Counted from the stretch's first letter, positions 36,401 to 48,211 are shown. The stretch: DNA of 64,000 nucleotides from Euonymus europaeus (GCA_963580455.1 OY756957.1:1183001-1247000); one strand, 5' to 3'. A program made the numbers and translations. The notes: a model not told the origin generated them from the sequence alone.

Positions 36401-36860
36401 GATAAGTGGTTTTCATGTTTGGAAAAAAAATCGGATTATCTTCCCGAAATATTTGTATGTTTAAATAAATAAATCATTTTCTGTATTTAAATCCGAACTC
36501 AATTTTAAAGCGAATAAGATTTTTGCGTTTTCATCTAAATATTATTCATATAATTTATTTCTCAATATGATTTAATTCGACTTAAATAGATGAATCATTC
36601 AAATCGTACAAAATTTGTCATGTGATTTAAGTTTGACTAAAATAATTGAACGGACTGCGGGGGCTTTGTATTGGCTTTGAATATCTATTGCTAGTCTATT
36701 ACTAGAAACTTAAAGTCCATGCAAATGCGTTGATTGACTTGTAAGTTGTAATAGTAGGCCCATAAATTGGGTCAAATCCAGTTTTGATCTTTAATCAGCC
36801 CAGTAAGATTGGGCGGAGTCCGAGCGTCCTGCACCGACTTACCGTTAATCGCAAGTCGAA
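33440..36860. other. Intergenic DNA without recognised genes
   Basis: AT-rich sequence. A C/T-rich block at 33975-34050, followed by a short possible exon (atgaaccg|gtaagt at 34084), resembles the start of a transcription unit, but no downstream coding exon was found. From 34260 to 34550 the word gatactg recurs irregularly. A direct repeat at 34547-34733 is listed separately. Nothing else is recognised. Confidence 0.45.
34547..34733. repeat. Direct repeat of about 77 bp, two copies
   Basis: The segment 34547-34623 (tggtgcaggtggcccacatt ...) recurs at 34656-34733 with few changes, separated by about 30 bp that include ggcgcgcg. Confidence 0.88.
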
Positions 36861-36864
36861 ATAA

Positions 36865-38210
36865 ATGCTTAGCCTCATGCTCAGAGATCATCGGGGAGAT
36901 ATATTGGCTTCAAGCACTTGTGTTTTTCAGACTCTGTTGGATCCAGCAATAGCCGAAGCTTTGGCAGTCCTTCCAGCAGTCCAAATTGCAGGTGATTTGG
37001 AGTTTAGAAGAGTGATCTTTGAAGGTGATTCCGCGATCATAGTGGATGCGATCAACGAAGGTGAAATTTGCTTGCCAGTTGGAGCCCAATTGTGTTGGAG
37101 ATCAGGCGGCTTCTTGCTTTCTTCCTGGATTGGTCGGTCGCGCACATCAGACGAAACACCAATGAAGTAGCCCATATATTAGCAAAATTTGCGTTCGCTG
37201 ACCCTTCTTTTACGATTTGGATTGAAGAAGTTCCACCGGTTGTTGCGGTTATTGTGCAGCAGGAAAGGGTTGAGTGGCGCAAGATCCTGGAGGGAAGGGA
37301 GGCTATTGCAGTGGGAGCCGATTGCTAGAAGGATTTTTCAGTTAGGGTCTGGTTGGCAAAATAGAGGGTAGCGGAAATAAAGCGTTTTAAAAGTATGGGT
37401 TTTGACTGGTTATAAGGATAGCAATTTTGAGTGTTTTTAATAGCGACTTTTAAAACAATCTATTTTAATGCTTGAAAAAATATTGAAGCATCGATTCTAA
37501 ATTTTTTTTATAAGATTAAATTATATTTATGATAAAAAAAATGGCCTAGCATACTAGCAGTGGCTTTCATGGTCAAAACCTGCAAGACATGAGAAACCCA
37601 CAAATGGTTTCTTCAAGATTCTGAATTTTCAGAAGCGCTAGAAGACAATTGCTATCAGAGATCAAAGAGAAGTCAACGGTGAATGAACTCGCCCTGCCCT
37701 ATCCACTCCTCTGTTTCAGTGCACTATTAATCGAGAAATTTTAATACAAAAATTAAAGAGCAACAATAACCTGTGCAATTATGGATTTTTCATGTTCTTT
37801 TGCAGTCTCAACCAACGAAGAAGTCAGGGGCAAAGAAGTCATCAAAATTGAAAAACAGTGGAAACAAATTGGGGTGTTTTCTAAAACAGTCAAAATTATA
37901 TTAGACTGGTTTTTTTGGGTTTTAAAACCCCCAAAATCGGTGAGTCCAAAACTCATCCAAGCAGGGGTTGATATAACTAATGTTTTTAAAAAACTCTCAA
38001 TTCCAGCCAAAACTGACCTCTCAAACAGAGCCTTAAGGTTTTTTTTTTTCCCTTTGAGGAGCAGTCTGGGTCCTTTATTGATGTTTTATTATGTATGCCG
38101 TGTTTTCTTTTTTTGTTTCCCCCCTCCATGGGTGGCTTGAGAGACCAATGTCTCTTCTCTGTATGCTATTTGAGTTTACGGTCTTAATATAAGGTTATCA
38201 ATCAAAAAAG
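36865..38210 (+). mobile_element. LINE 3' fragment with RNase H-like domain, split by a later insertion
   Basis: The first frame encodes LRDHRGDILASS, AEALAVLPAVQIA and RRVIFEGDSAIIVDAI, typical of the RNase H-like domain at the end of plant LINE polyproteins. After a one-base frame change near 37090 it continues in the next frame with RRLLAFFLDWSVAHIRRNTNEVAHILAKFAF. The reading ends near 37325. A likely LINE 3' UTR (38036-38205), ending tcttaatataaggttatcaa and an A-rich tail, lies beyond an inserted element at 37345-38032. The frameshift and missing reverse transcriptase make it inactive. Confidence 0.75.
37345..38032. mobile_element. Probable Tourist/PIF-Harbinger-like element nested in the LINE
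   Basis: The ends gggtctggttgg (left) and ggctctgtttga (right, reverse complement) match at 9 of 12 positions, and both sides are flanked by the trinucleotide tta (37342-37344 and 38033-38035), the target size of PIF/Harbinger elements. The interior has no transposase. The LINE coding end and the LINE-like 3' UTR sit on either side, as expected for a nested insertion. The short terminal match leaves doubt. Confidence 0.45.
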
Positions 38211-38311
38211 GATTTGATAAAAAAAGAAGAGTTTTGGGGGGTGGGAGGGCTGGGGTGGGGTTGTGGGTTTGTTTGCCCTGTGGACTGTGGAGCAGTAGCG
38301 AAGCAGAGGAT

Positions 38312-38480
38312 ATGGACAAAGATAACATCGTGAAGTTTATAGAGATTTATCCGAAGAATAAAGGCTTCGAGTCAGCGGAGGTTGCTTTCCGAGAGGAGCT
38401 CAATTAAAAGCAATAGCAGCAGCACAACCATCATCACCACCAACTTTGACGATCCTCCAATTTTGACAGTGACCTTCTCT
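38312..38480 (+). pseudogene. TAF5 (TFIID subunit 5) 5' fragment, frameshifted
   Basis: The ATG at 38312 opens MDKDNIVKFIEIYPKNKGFE followed by SAEVAFREEL, which resembles the N-terminal LisH motif of plant TAF5. The frame stops at 38405, but the shifted frame continues with SSIKSNSSST and an Asp/Pro-rich stretch, as in TAF5 downstream of LisH, so one indel broke the frame. No WD40 exons or other TAF5 parts were found nearby. The G-rich sequence before it may be a leader relic. Identification is by memory of the family and is moderate. Confidence 0.5.
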
Positions 38481-38599
38481 TTTATTCTTATAAGTGAAAT
38501 TAATTATATCTCAGAAGTTGCGGGGGTGCAATATCTCTTGAATTTTGGATGCCACATTCTTGTTAGGATTTAGAAACCTAGGAAAGAAAGAACGTTAGA

Positions 38600-39530
38600 T
38601 TGAAGTTCTTACGAAAAGATTCACGCGATGTGATTTATATATGGTCGTTTTCTTGCTTTCCTTCGACAATTGATCCCCGAAATTTGAAATGATGATTTGG
38701 TTAGCGTTTATGACTTTTTATGAGTTGCATCTCAATAATCTGACCGTTGTTGATTATGGCTTTCGAATGCAGATTTTGGTGTGCTAAATAGTTACAACCG
38801 AAGGCCCATCACTAAAAGAAGTTTTCTTTCTTCTTTGTTTTAAAAATATGAAGCCATATTCGGAAATCGATCAATTCCGTGGCTCATGATATGTCAAGAT
38901 TAGCGTTAGGGAAGAGTAGTGATCATTTTCTCATGGAGTAATATCCTCATGAAGTGTCTCATGTTGTTATGCTCTGCAAGATATTCATTTATCTAATATA
39001 TGACTATAAGCTTGTTTTTGTGATAAAAAAAATGTAGTGATAAATAATTCATATTTTATGAGCTCATGATAGTCAATTTCTAAATAATAAGTGCTACATA
39101 CTAAAAAGAACGGATTTACTAAACCTTAACGGACTAGTGGATCAAATTTTCATGTTATAACATAAATAATAAGTGTTAGGGAAAACGGATTCGCCAAACC
39201 CTAATATGCTCGTGTATCGAATTTTCATAATATAATAATATAACCTAACTAATAATTGTTAAATTTTAAGGAGAACAAATTCGCTAAACTCTAATGTACT
39301 ATTAATTAATTAAAATAAAACCATAAAATCAAATAAATACTTAAAATATTGATTGAGATAGTATAATAATTAATTATAATAAAAAAATTAATATAATAAT
39401 TAGGTGGGCCGACATTCTGGGTACATATCATATTATCATTTTCCAAAAAATATACATGAAACTGGTCACTGGCTATACTCTACCGTGCGTTTTATGGGCT
39501 AGGTGGGCCGACATTAGGGGCCGATTGCTC
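38600..39530. other. Intergenic DNA
   Basis: Mostly AT-rich, with no gene recognised. It holds a three-unit degenerate repeat at 39084-39310, listed separately. Confidence 0.5.
39084..39310. repeat. Degenerate tandem repeat, three units of about 60-85 bp
   Basis: Units start near 39084, 39165 and 39251. Each contains taataagtgtta, gaaaacggattcgccaaac and ctaatatgctcg-like words. The third unit is shorter and more diverged. Confidence 0.65.
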
Positions 39531-39666
39531 ACCAGAGTTTAAAATTCTCCGATCGCGTTAAAAGCGAAGTCACCGATTAAGGTGCCCTAGCGATTAGGCT
39601 TATTCATTCTACAGTTTCTACTCAGTGGGACTCGATTAGATCTGCTGTATCTCTTGTGGTCTGTTT

Positions 39667-40915
39667 TTGTTTTTAGAGGTAAAACCTAGATTACCTACGG
39701 CTCCTTGTCTTCCAGATTGTTCTAGTGTGATCGACGACCCTAGTGCCACCAGGCCTCTGATGATCTCGCCGGAAGAGGCTCTCGAGATCGTACTTAGTTC
39801 CCCGCGTTTGCCGCCTGTTACGGTGCCCCTCTCCGATGCTCTCGGCATGGTTTTTCCGGAGGATATTCGAGCGCCTTCCCTCCTTACCGGACTGCAGTCA
39901 AGGTAAATACTAAAAGTTTCAGTAAAGGTAAACCCTAAAAGCGCATGTAAAAGCAGAAGTCCTATGGATTTATAAAAAAACTCATCGCTATGCATAACGG
40001 ATATATGCTAGCCAATCAATCATAAAAATAGAGTCAGAATTTATGACGGATCTACGGGGTGAAGACTCAAGACCTTTTATACATTCTCATTCGACTATGA
40101 GAAACCCTTTTTCTTTTTCATTTTTCTCCGTGCTTTTAGTATGTTTTCCTTTCGAGATTGTCTTTCGATTTACCCGAAGTTAAGCATTATTAGCTATGTT
40201 GAAATCCCTAAAATAGAACGACAGTTCTGGCTTCTTGGGAAGCAAAAATTAGGTGAATACATGAATTTCGGTCTTGAGAATACAGAATTCGCGACTCTGT
40301 AAAACGTGGCCCAGTGATTGGGGAAGCAGTGCAAGCTCCAAGAATTATTCCATCTGCATTCCCCCTGTTCCATAAAAGTTTTCACGTTTTTGTTTTAATT
40401 GACAGAGTTCTACTAAAAATGAGTTTTAAGGGAGATTTAATTCAACATTTTAAATTATGTCGGTCTTATTTCCTTGTCTCAATCAACTGCACTACAAAGT
40501 AGTATCAAGTGTTATGCTGAGTTTAAGGCTATGCTTGGGGGAGGAGTTCGTTTATTCTTGAATCCCTTCGAATTTTTGCTTGGCGCGAACACTTCAAAGT
40601 GTTCGGAGGGGCTCCTCCCAATTCCTCCCATCACTTCTTTTCCCAACCCTTGAAAATGAGGCGTTGGGAGGAGTTCACTCACATTAAAGTCTCTAACCCT
40701 TCCCAACCCCTCCTAAACCCTTGCAACATCAAGCCAGAGCTCACTTTTATGAATCATTCCCAACCCTCCTCCCAAGCATAGCCTAAGTTTTTATTCCTAT
40801 CATTTGACTTATTTTACCTCCTTTTGCTCTCATTTTGGAATTTTCTTTTAAAAACCTTAGGACGAATACCTGATGGTGCTGATGGAGTTGTTCAATTTTA
40901 GGACACCAAACTTAC
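39667..40915 (+). pseudogene. CNX1 (molybdopterin molybdotransferase, MoeA part) 5' fragments
   Basis: At 39760-39880 the frame reads MISPEEALEIVLSSPRLPPV then TVPLSDALG and PEDIRAP, matching the start of the CNX1 E (MoeA-like) domain. One base is lost just after RAP. The shifted frame gives PPYRTAVK, close to the expected PPYPASVK, and ends at a proper donor (gtcaag|gtaaat, 39903). About 950 bp downstream, 40852-40915 reads GRIPDGADGVVQF followed by an in-frame stop and DT, matching the IPDGADAVVQVEDT region. Between them lies a MITE. The rest of the gene, which inserts molybdenum into molybdopterin, is not found. This is a decayed partial copy. Confidence 0.75.
40527..40783. mobile_element. 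Tourist-like MITE (PIF/Harbinger)
   Basis: A 257-bp element has terminal inverted repeats ggctatgcttgggggagga (left) and aggctatgcttgggaggag (right, reverse complement), flanked on both sides by taa (40524-40526 and 40784-40786). A 3-bp TAA target duplication is typical of Tourist elements. It is non-coding and inserted between the two CNX1 fragments. Confidence 0.85.
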
Positions 40916-41197
40916 CTGATGGGGGTTGTTGGTCGGTGTTTATGGCATTCTATTAAAATATTACTAGCATAAGTTTGACTAGAGTTGCTTCTTAATGATC
41001 CATCTCTACTATAGTCGCTTTTCAATAAACCTGACCTTTGTTGATTATGATTTATGAATGCAGATGCTTTTGCTGAAGTTATGAACAGAATTGGAGAGCA
41101 TACTCTCTTCACTCAATAGTTAAGTGAAGTCTGTATATACTCTAATTTTCAATATGTACTTAATTTATTGAATGAGGGTTAAAGAACCTGAAAGAGA

Positions 41198-41391
41198 AAA
41201 ATCACAGCATATTGGTGTGAATGCAATAGACAATTACAAGAGAGACTATGGTACAACTCATCCCTACATTGTGATTTGTTGGCATCTATTAAAATCACAG
41301 CATATTGGTGTGAATGCAATAGACAATTACAAGAGTGTGAGACCATGGTACAACTCATCCCTACATTGTTATTATTTGGCGTCTATTAAAA
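41198..41391. repeat. Tandem duplication, about 93-98 bp unit, two copies
   Basis: The unit aaaatcacagcatattggtg ... ggcatctatt at 41198-41290 is repeated at 41291-41391 with small differences. Confidence 0.9.
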
Positions 41392-41399
41392 TGGAAATT

Positions 41400-43370
41400 A
41401 TTGTTCTCAACTCCTCATATTAGAGAGTGGTACACCCAATACTATTGTGGAAATGAGAAATTAAAGTCAGGGGCTCAAAATTCATTAGACTTATACAAGG
41501 TATTCAGTTCATGAGGAGCCTTTTTTTTTTGGATATTTTTTTTGTAATATTTGATAAATAGTTTTCTGGCTTGGCAACATTGATGACATTGAATTATGTA
41601 GCTTGGTTTACTACGTGTGCTTTTTCTGGTATTTATCCATTGTTTTACAACACATTTCTAAAGGGTATAGTTTGAGTGTCTCTTTTTTGCTCATTTTCTT
41701 CATTATAGATTGCAGTGCTTTCTAAATCTCGCACTAGTTGAATAATATCGTACTTGCTCATGGTAACATTCTTGATATCCTCAGGTAGAACCTTCTTCAA
41801 TAGATTTTGTGGAAACCATGAACTCACGCACTCATGAGATCTTCAGAAGTTGGAAGGACTGCAGGAGTTCTTTCATCCTCCCACCTTTGAGGTAATACAA
41901 TCCTGAACATTGAAATTACATTCGTATTCATTAGATGTGTGACTGTCTCTTAAGATATCTCATGGTCAAACTCTTAATCTGGAGTTGGAGTTTGCAGCTA
42001 AGTCAACATAAAGATGTCTCAGGTAATTCCTTGAATTCTTGGTTTTCTCTGTTAGATTGTTACCTTAAGTAACATGTTACATGCAGTTTTATTTTTTGTT
42101 ATAAAAAATTTGCTCAGACTAGCTGCATGGTTATTTGCTGCCTATATCACCCTACGCAATGGTTTATGATGCCTTTAAGATGATTTCTACCATGGTGTAG
42201 CATGGAAAACTTTTAATGCTTTGTAAAGAGGTTGGCATTCAAAAATTAATCAAAGGAAAAAACTGGTTCCACTGACGTCGTTTTCTTTGTTATTAAATCA
42301 TTTATAGGTGGTTGGTTTGTAATTTTCGAATGGAAAACGCAATATTACTAATGAGCAGCGCCTAGGGGCTAGGAGGTACCAAGAATGGGCTCTTTTGGTA
42401 TTTTAAATCATGATGCTTGATTTCATCATCTTATTTTTTTGAAATTTGAGTTTTCTTTAATGTTCAAAAAGAAAATGGATTTTCTGAAGGCCTGGCTCAA
42501 ATTAAAATTCTTGTGACCAAGTCTCTTCAGTCTTAGCCATGCGGGTATCGTTCTGAAGAATAGATAAATATTTTGAGTTCTTTGAAAGCTGGTATTGTAC
42601 TGGAAAATGTAATGCATGTTTCTTGTTCCTGGGGGAAGTTTTCTCAAATGAATCTTCATTGTCTGTATAAGTCATGGAATGGCTTTTATTTATCAGCTGA
42701 TATTTTTAGGCATCTAGGACATCATCTGCGAAGCCAGGTTGTGTGTATCCTACACGAAATTTTATATCTCGATGGACCTAAGGTGTTGTGATTGGGAGGT
42801 GTATTTGCTAAGATGATTATGTTGTTTGTTTAAACCACTGGAAAAGCTGACCAATATGCTGTAGAACCATTCAGAGGACCCGGAGTATTTGGCAGGCCTT
42901 ATATTCAAGGACATCAATTTTCTCCTTTTGAGTTGGTGAAGGATTTGATCTGACTATCGATTTGACTGAAAATACTTAATGACCAGTAGTAGACTCCAGC
43001 CTAGTATTTGATTACTCAAGGACCTTGAGGCAGAATATGGATGGGCTTCTTGCAACTGACATTTAGGTTTATCTTAGATCTTTGGGTCAACAACTAAACC
43101 ACATCAAAAATTTGCTTAGGCTCATTAATAGAACTCAACCCGGGCTTTTTGAATGGATTTGGGCCAATGAATAACTTCTCTTTATCAGTTTTAATTTAAC
43201 TATTTGGCCAAACGTAACCAGATAGGCTCAATTGTAAACTTTTTGGCTTTGGTTTTATCGACCGTCTTTTCCTCTGGATGGTATGGTACCAAAAAATTCA
43301 GGAAAAGTATGAAGACAGCGCACATGGATGATAGTAAATATTTGTCTGCCCAATTTTATACATTTTGGGA
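41400..43370. other. Intergenic DNA, no gene recognised
   Basis: Short open frames here have no family signature and no convincing splice structure. I see no repeat or mobile element boundary. Confidence 0.45.
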
Positions 43371-43379
43371 AAATGCTTT

Positions 43380-43960
43380 TGAGAAAGGGCCTATTTGGAT
43401 TGGAATAGGCTGAATCGTTTAGATGGGCTTAAACAATTTCGGCCCAATTTGCCATAACTGACTTAAAACAATTTATGATATATTTCGGCCCAATTGGTCA
43501 GGTATCGGATAAATAATTTTATGGCCCAATTTAATGGATTTCAGTCTATTTTAATTAGGGCCCATTCCGAATTTTGGCCCAATTTAGCGGATTTTTTCAA
43601 TGTATTTTGTTAATGGGCCCGATTGGATGGGCTTAAATCTATCTTGGCCCAATTTGGTGGATTTCTCTTTTAATGTTGGACCATTCTGATGGGCTTTTAA
43701 TTTAGGCCCATTTTTGCAAACTTAGTAAATGCAATTTTTTAGATGGGCCTGGGCTCAATTTATTGGGCTTTAATCAATTTGGGCCCAACATACCTGATTC
43801 TGGTCAAACTATTTTTAAGAATGTCTGATGTAGATGGTTTTAATTGCTTTTCAGCCCATTTGGCTGGATTTCTTAAAAATTATTTTGTGAATGGGCCTTT
43901 TTGATGGGCTTGACACAATAGGTCGATAATTTTTACGAATGCTAGGAGTAATTTTGAGCC
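43380..43960. repeat. Degenerate array rich in GGCCCAATTT / TGGGCTT words
   Basis: Over about 580 bp the words ggcccaattt and gatgggctt alternate at roughly 40-60 bp spacing, near 43440, 43490, 43520, 43575, 43645, 43700, 43765 and later. The blocks between them also resemble each other (gatttcttt, tattttgttaatgggcc). It is a decayed tandem array. GGCCCA is also the core of plant site II (TCP-type) promoter elements, but here it seems to be part of the repeat unit. Confidence 0.6.
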
Positions 43961-44140
43961 CAAGTTAAAATTGAAAACTGTCCCAATTGAAATGGTCGTA
44001 GAACTATGGCCGATAGACTTAACGAGTGAAGGCGAAATTTTGAAGGTCATTATTAATGACCTTTACAACTCTATTGATTTGATTATATAATTTTTCTATT
44101 CTTCAAGTTCTAAATTAATTTTTAATAAAGGTCATTAATA

Positions 44141-44260
44141 ATGAGCCCGAAGCAACTTTATTTAAATGGGCTCAGCCCTAAACAGAACAGCTCTAGGCTT
44201 ACGCTAATATAATTAGGCCTGAAGCAACAGTATTTAAATGGGCTCAGCCCTAAACAGAAC
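44141..44260. repeat. Direct repeat, about 47 bp, two copies
   Basis: The segment 44141-44188 (cgaagcaactttatttaaat, then gggctcagccctaaacagaac) recurs at 44214-44260. It follows the GGCCCA array and shares its gggct/agccc words. Confidence 0.85.
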
Positions 44261-44806
44261 TTTTATAGTCAAATATAATTAGGCCTAATCCTAAAGAACG
44301 GGCATAACGGGCTTTTGGCATTCCAAGGCCAATCTGGACCAGTATCTCTGGCTTCTGTTGAATATTGGTAAGCTGTACTTCAACGTCATTACAAACCATG
44401 AACTTGGGAGGAAGAACTTCCCTATCAGAACCCCACTTAATTGAGCTTCACTGTCGCACTGCTTCTCGGGCTTCCAGGCCCGAAAACACGTCTATTTGGG
44501 CAACAGATTTCAGATTTCAATTACATCGCTCAAGTTAACACGAAGGGCTGTTAATAAATCAACAAAACGAATAATTATACTAGGAAAAACACATCATAGC
44601 GCTATTAGATGGGTGAGGACCGCTTTATCCAACTCCTTCTAACTGCCTGCCTTGTAGACAGGTATCCATCATCTCACCAAGAATATACGGAACCAAAACC
44701 AGAATGTACATCATGAACCCAACGAGAACTTAGAGCAAATACTGTTTAATAAGCATACTCTCAACAACTCTGCTCAAGTTGAATGATATGTTTTATAAAT
44801 TCATAC

Positions 44807-47308
44807 CTGAGGCCACAATCTGAGAACGGTCCATTTTTGCTTTACCATGAACACGTCCTACAATAAGTTCATCAACAGAACATTATGTATTAGAAGCAAT
44901 GATGGAGAGTGGAAACCAAAGAGCTCCTCGATGGGAGAGTTATCAACATCAAGTCTCTTTTTCAAATTGACCCTTTCTAATGTTCATGTTCACGAATCAA
45001 AATTCTGGACAGCCATTGCATTCTGAAATTAAGATTAAAAATATGCCCGCCTTACAAAAAATCAAAAAAAAACTAGGTTTGCATAAATGTGACAACTATT
45101 TAATTCATTAATGTCTAAGATTCAAGCTTGGTCCACATTGTTGCCTGAATGTGATCCCCATGCAAACAGACTACAGTGCCTATATTACAGCAACCTCTAA
45201 TTCTATTTCGCAATGAAATTGACTTTGTTGAGGAGGTCTACCAAAATTCTCTCATCACTTTCTAAAAAAGAAATTTAAAAGATATAAGGCTTCATACGTT
45301 GAAGAATGACGAGTTCTCATTGGAGGAAAAAGAATAATACATCAGTTAATGCAAGTTTGCGGACAGGCTGACAGCAACTGAGCATGAATTACACTACTTG
45401 TTGACAATGGAGCAGAAAACATAGACAAATAAATACACACACCCACAAAACCACGCAAATTGTGAGGGAAGAATGGAAGCGTTAAAAAGTGAATCATTTT
45501 TTGGGCTAATTATGTGATAACTAACAAAGCTCAAGGGATGACCTCTACGAACCTTTTTCCTGTCTTTAGGGCTCTAGCCTCTAGGTATGCATGACAAAGT
45601 TTTGGGTTGGAACCTAATTGCTGGCCCTTGATAACTTGAGACCTAATCTAAGCCTTCCATGCCCATGATCATCATGTTATTCAATTCTTTTAGCGGAAAA
45701 ATGTCAAGGGATACATTTCAAAGACATAATTGCATAATACCTGTCCGCCCACTAGGCCAAGCGTTCAAAAGATCAGCGCTGAAGTGAATTCATCCTTGAA
45801 AGTTGCACCTGACAATAGTACGTTCAACACAAGGTTCATTTTGGTGACACGTGCAAAAAAGTAAGGGACAGTGTTCGTATTTTCAACAATAATTTATAGT
45901 CGTAGTTGTCTTAACCTTTATCCAAGGAAAAAGTATCAAAATCATGGTTGTCGAAATGAACAAAATGTTGTTTTTATGAAGAAAAAAATCTTACTAGATT
46001 CTTTGCTTTATTTTCATTTTAGAAGTGTTGTTTGAGAACAATCTACAGTCCCTATTTCTTTTGGTCAATTGTCTCATGTTCCACTCTAAAATATTAGCCA
46101 AAAATCTATGTGACATGTGTTTTAGTAATTGATTATAAATACAGACTCCAAAAATATGATCCCCATTTTATCTCAAAATCTATGTGACATGTGTTTTAGT
46201 CATTGATTATAAATATACAAGTACAGTCTACTTGACATCCAACACTTCATATTAATTGTGATTAAATGTGAGTCATATTTTGGGCGGCTCAAACATTATT
46301 CAAAACAATATACAAATAAAAAGGTCCGAAAATTATTGAAGGCTGTTTTGTATGAATATTTTGATTACTCCATTATTTATTCAAGCGATTTTGACATTAT
46401 GTAAACGAAGCTAGTTGATAGTGATAAGTGATAAGACTAACCTTAAGTAGCTTGGATATAATAAACAGAAAGTCTTCCTCAATTCGTTTACAATTCCTCA
46501 GTGCTTCGTCAATCTTCCGCAGAAGAATTGTTGCACCTGGACATAACAAAAAGCATGCCTGTAGTGTGAAACTGATGTATATATACATTGCTACATCCTG
46601 AAAGAGGAGGAAGAAATTGTAAGCCTTAAAAACCTTAAGAATCAAATTGCACCACAAAATCTGAAACAACCTCATTATATTTTTTTGTTTTGAAAAATTG
46701 AAAAATTAACCATTCCTTTTCAGAAATTGATGCAGCAAATACTTCCATAATGAAAGAGTGTGATGGCCAGGGCTTTGGTATGCCAAGCTATAATAAACCA
46801 GTCAGACAAGGACTATAGGCTCTCGTAAGAAACAAAATTTTGCACACAACGCATCAAGATTGTTGAAACTGTGAATTGCATGCACCAAGTGAAGAAAATA
46901 ATCTTTGCAACTTCAACTTTCAGTTGGTTAGGTGAAAATCCATGACCTTGTAATTGATTGTTATTGTAGCTACATACATGACGACCATGTCTAGGATATT
47001 AATGATATAGATCGACATTCTCTAAATAACAACCATTCAAATACTGAGCCAAACACAACTAAATCTGTAAGTAAAGTCATAACCGACTGTGAGATTAATT
47101 TGACGAACCTTTTTTTTCTGTCTTGTGAACGATTAATTAGACATCTAGGGCCTTGTCTATAATAACTCGCTGTCTCATTAGTTTCATCTAATCTTCAGCC
47201 AAAACCTGAAACTTAAGATTGGAGAATATAAACCAAACTTATCAGCTTATGATATATATAAGGGAAAATATTTACTTCAAAGCAACTAATATAGTAAAAT
47301 ATGTCTCT

Positions 47309-47346
<38 letters not shown>

Positions 47347-47565
47347 TTATCCATAATTTAAAACTGTTTATTAATAAATTATTTAAGCAATTTTTTTAAA
47401 AAAAAAACCAATCTCTCAAAACAACAATAGAACATTCACTCATAACTCATGTGAATCTATAAAACAAACATATATATATGAGTGCTATAAATTAATCTAC
47501 ATTCAGAAAATAATTCCACACCTGTTTGAAAAATTCTTCATTGAGTCCGGATCAAAGGAAAGCAT
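44807..47565 (-). pseudogene. Possible remnant of an unidentified multi-exon gene
   Basis: Several minus-strand pieces are bounded by AG...GT and read like protein: 47565-47522 (MLSFDPDSMKNFSN), 46536-46442 (ATILLRKIDEALRNCKRIEE, then DFLFIISKLLK) and 44857-44807 (RVHGKAKMDRSQIVASG). Others, near 47205-47105 and 45815-45745, have stops in the otherwise suggestive frame. I could not identify the family or join the pieces into one frame. They lie downstream of the MIR156 hairpin on the same strand, so they could also be non-coding exons of its primary transcript. Confidence 0.25.
47312..47344. repeat. (AT)n microsatellite
   Basis: About 16 AT units in an AT-rich intergenic region. Confidence 0.9.
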
Positions 47566-48211
47566 CTACATTTGCAAAACCTCAAAAAACAATGAGAGGA
47601 AAAGAGAAGCTAAAATCATCCTATATTTTGGAAACCATCATTACCAAACCCCAATCCAAATTTCTTTGATCTTTATCTTAATTCACCTAGCATATTGTTG
47701 ACATCAAATCACAATTATAAAATAAGAATTATAGTCTTAAACAAAGATCTAACTAACAATTAGAATAAAAAACTTCAAATGATAACTACTTTTAGAGTAA
47801 GCGGAAATGAATAAGGGGCCTCGCAATCTTTATATATTCTATAGCTCAAATAGGGTTTTGAATTTAAAAATTCGTTCTAAAAGCATATGAAAGGAAGATT
47901 CCTGCAAATCATATCAGGTTATAACAAGCTCCAATCAGAATAAACTCTCCAAAACTGAACAATCGCATGCGCAAGAATAAAGAAAAGAAAAACGAAACTA
48001 GAAACGGAGACCGTTTTGTGAGGACCATAATAGACATGGTGAATGGTCCCATACTACACATAGAGCCATTCAATAAGAACGAGTAAAGAAAGTTGAAATA
48101 CCTAGTAGAGCCATCATTTTATGCACTATTTTTAGAAAAGCCAAAGCGAGGGTTTGATAGAGAACATATAATAGAAAACTTATATAACCGGAAGAAGAAA
48201 GAACGATCGAC

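Noticed and set aside
44580..44700. Possible tRNA-like block (tccaactccttctaactgcc region)
   Set aside because: I could not form acceptor, D and T arms with conserved positions on either strand.
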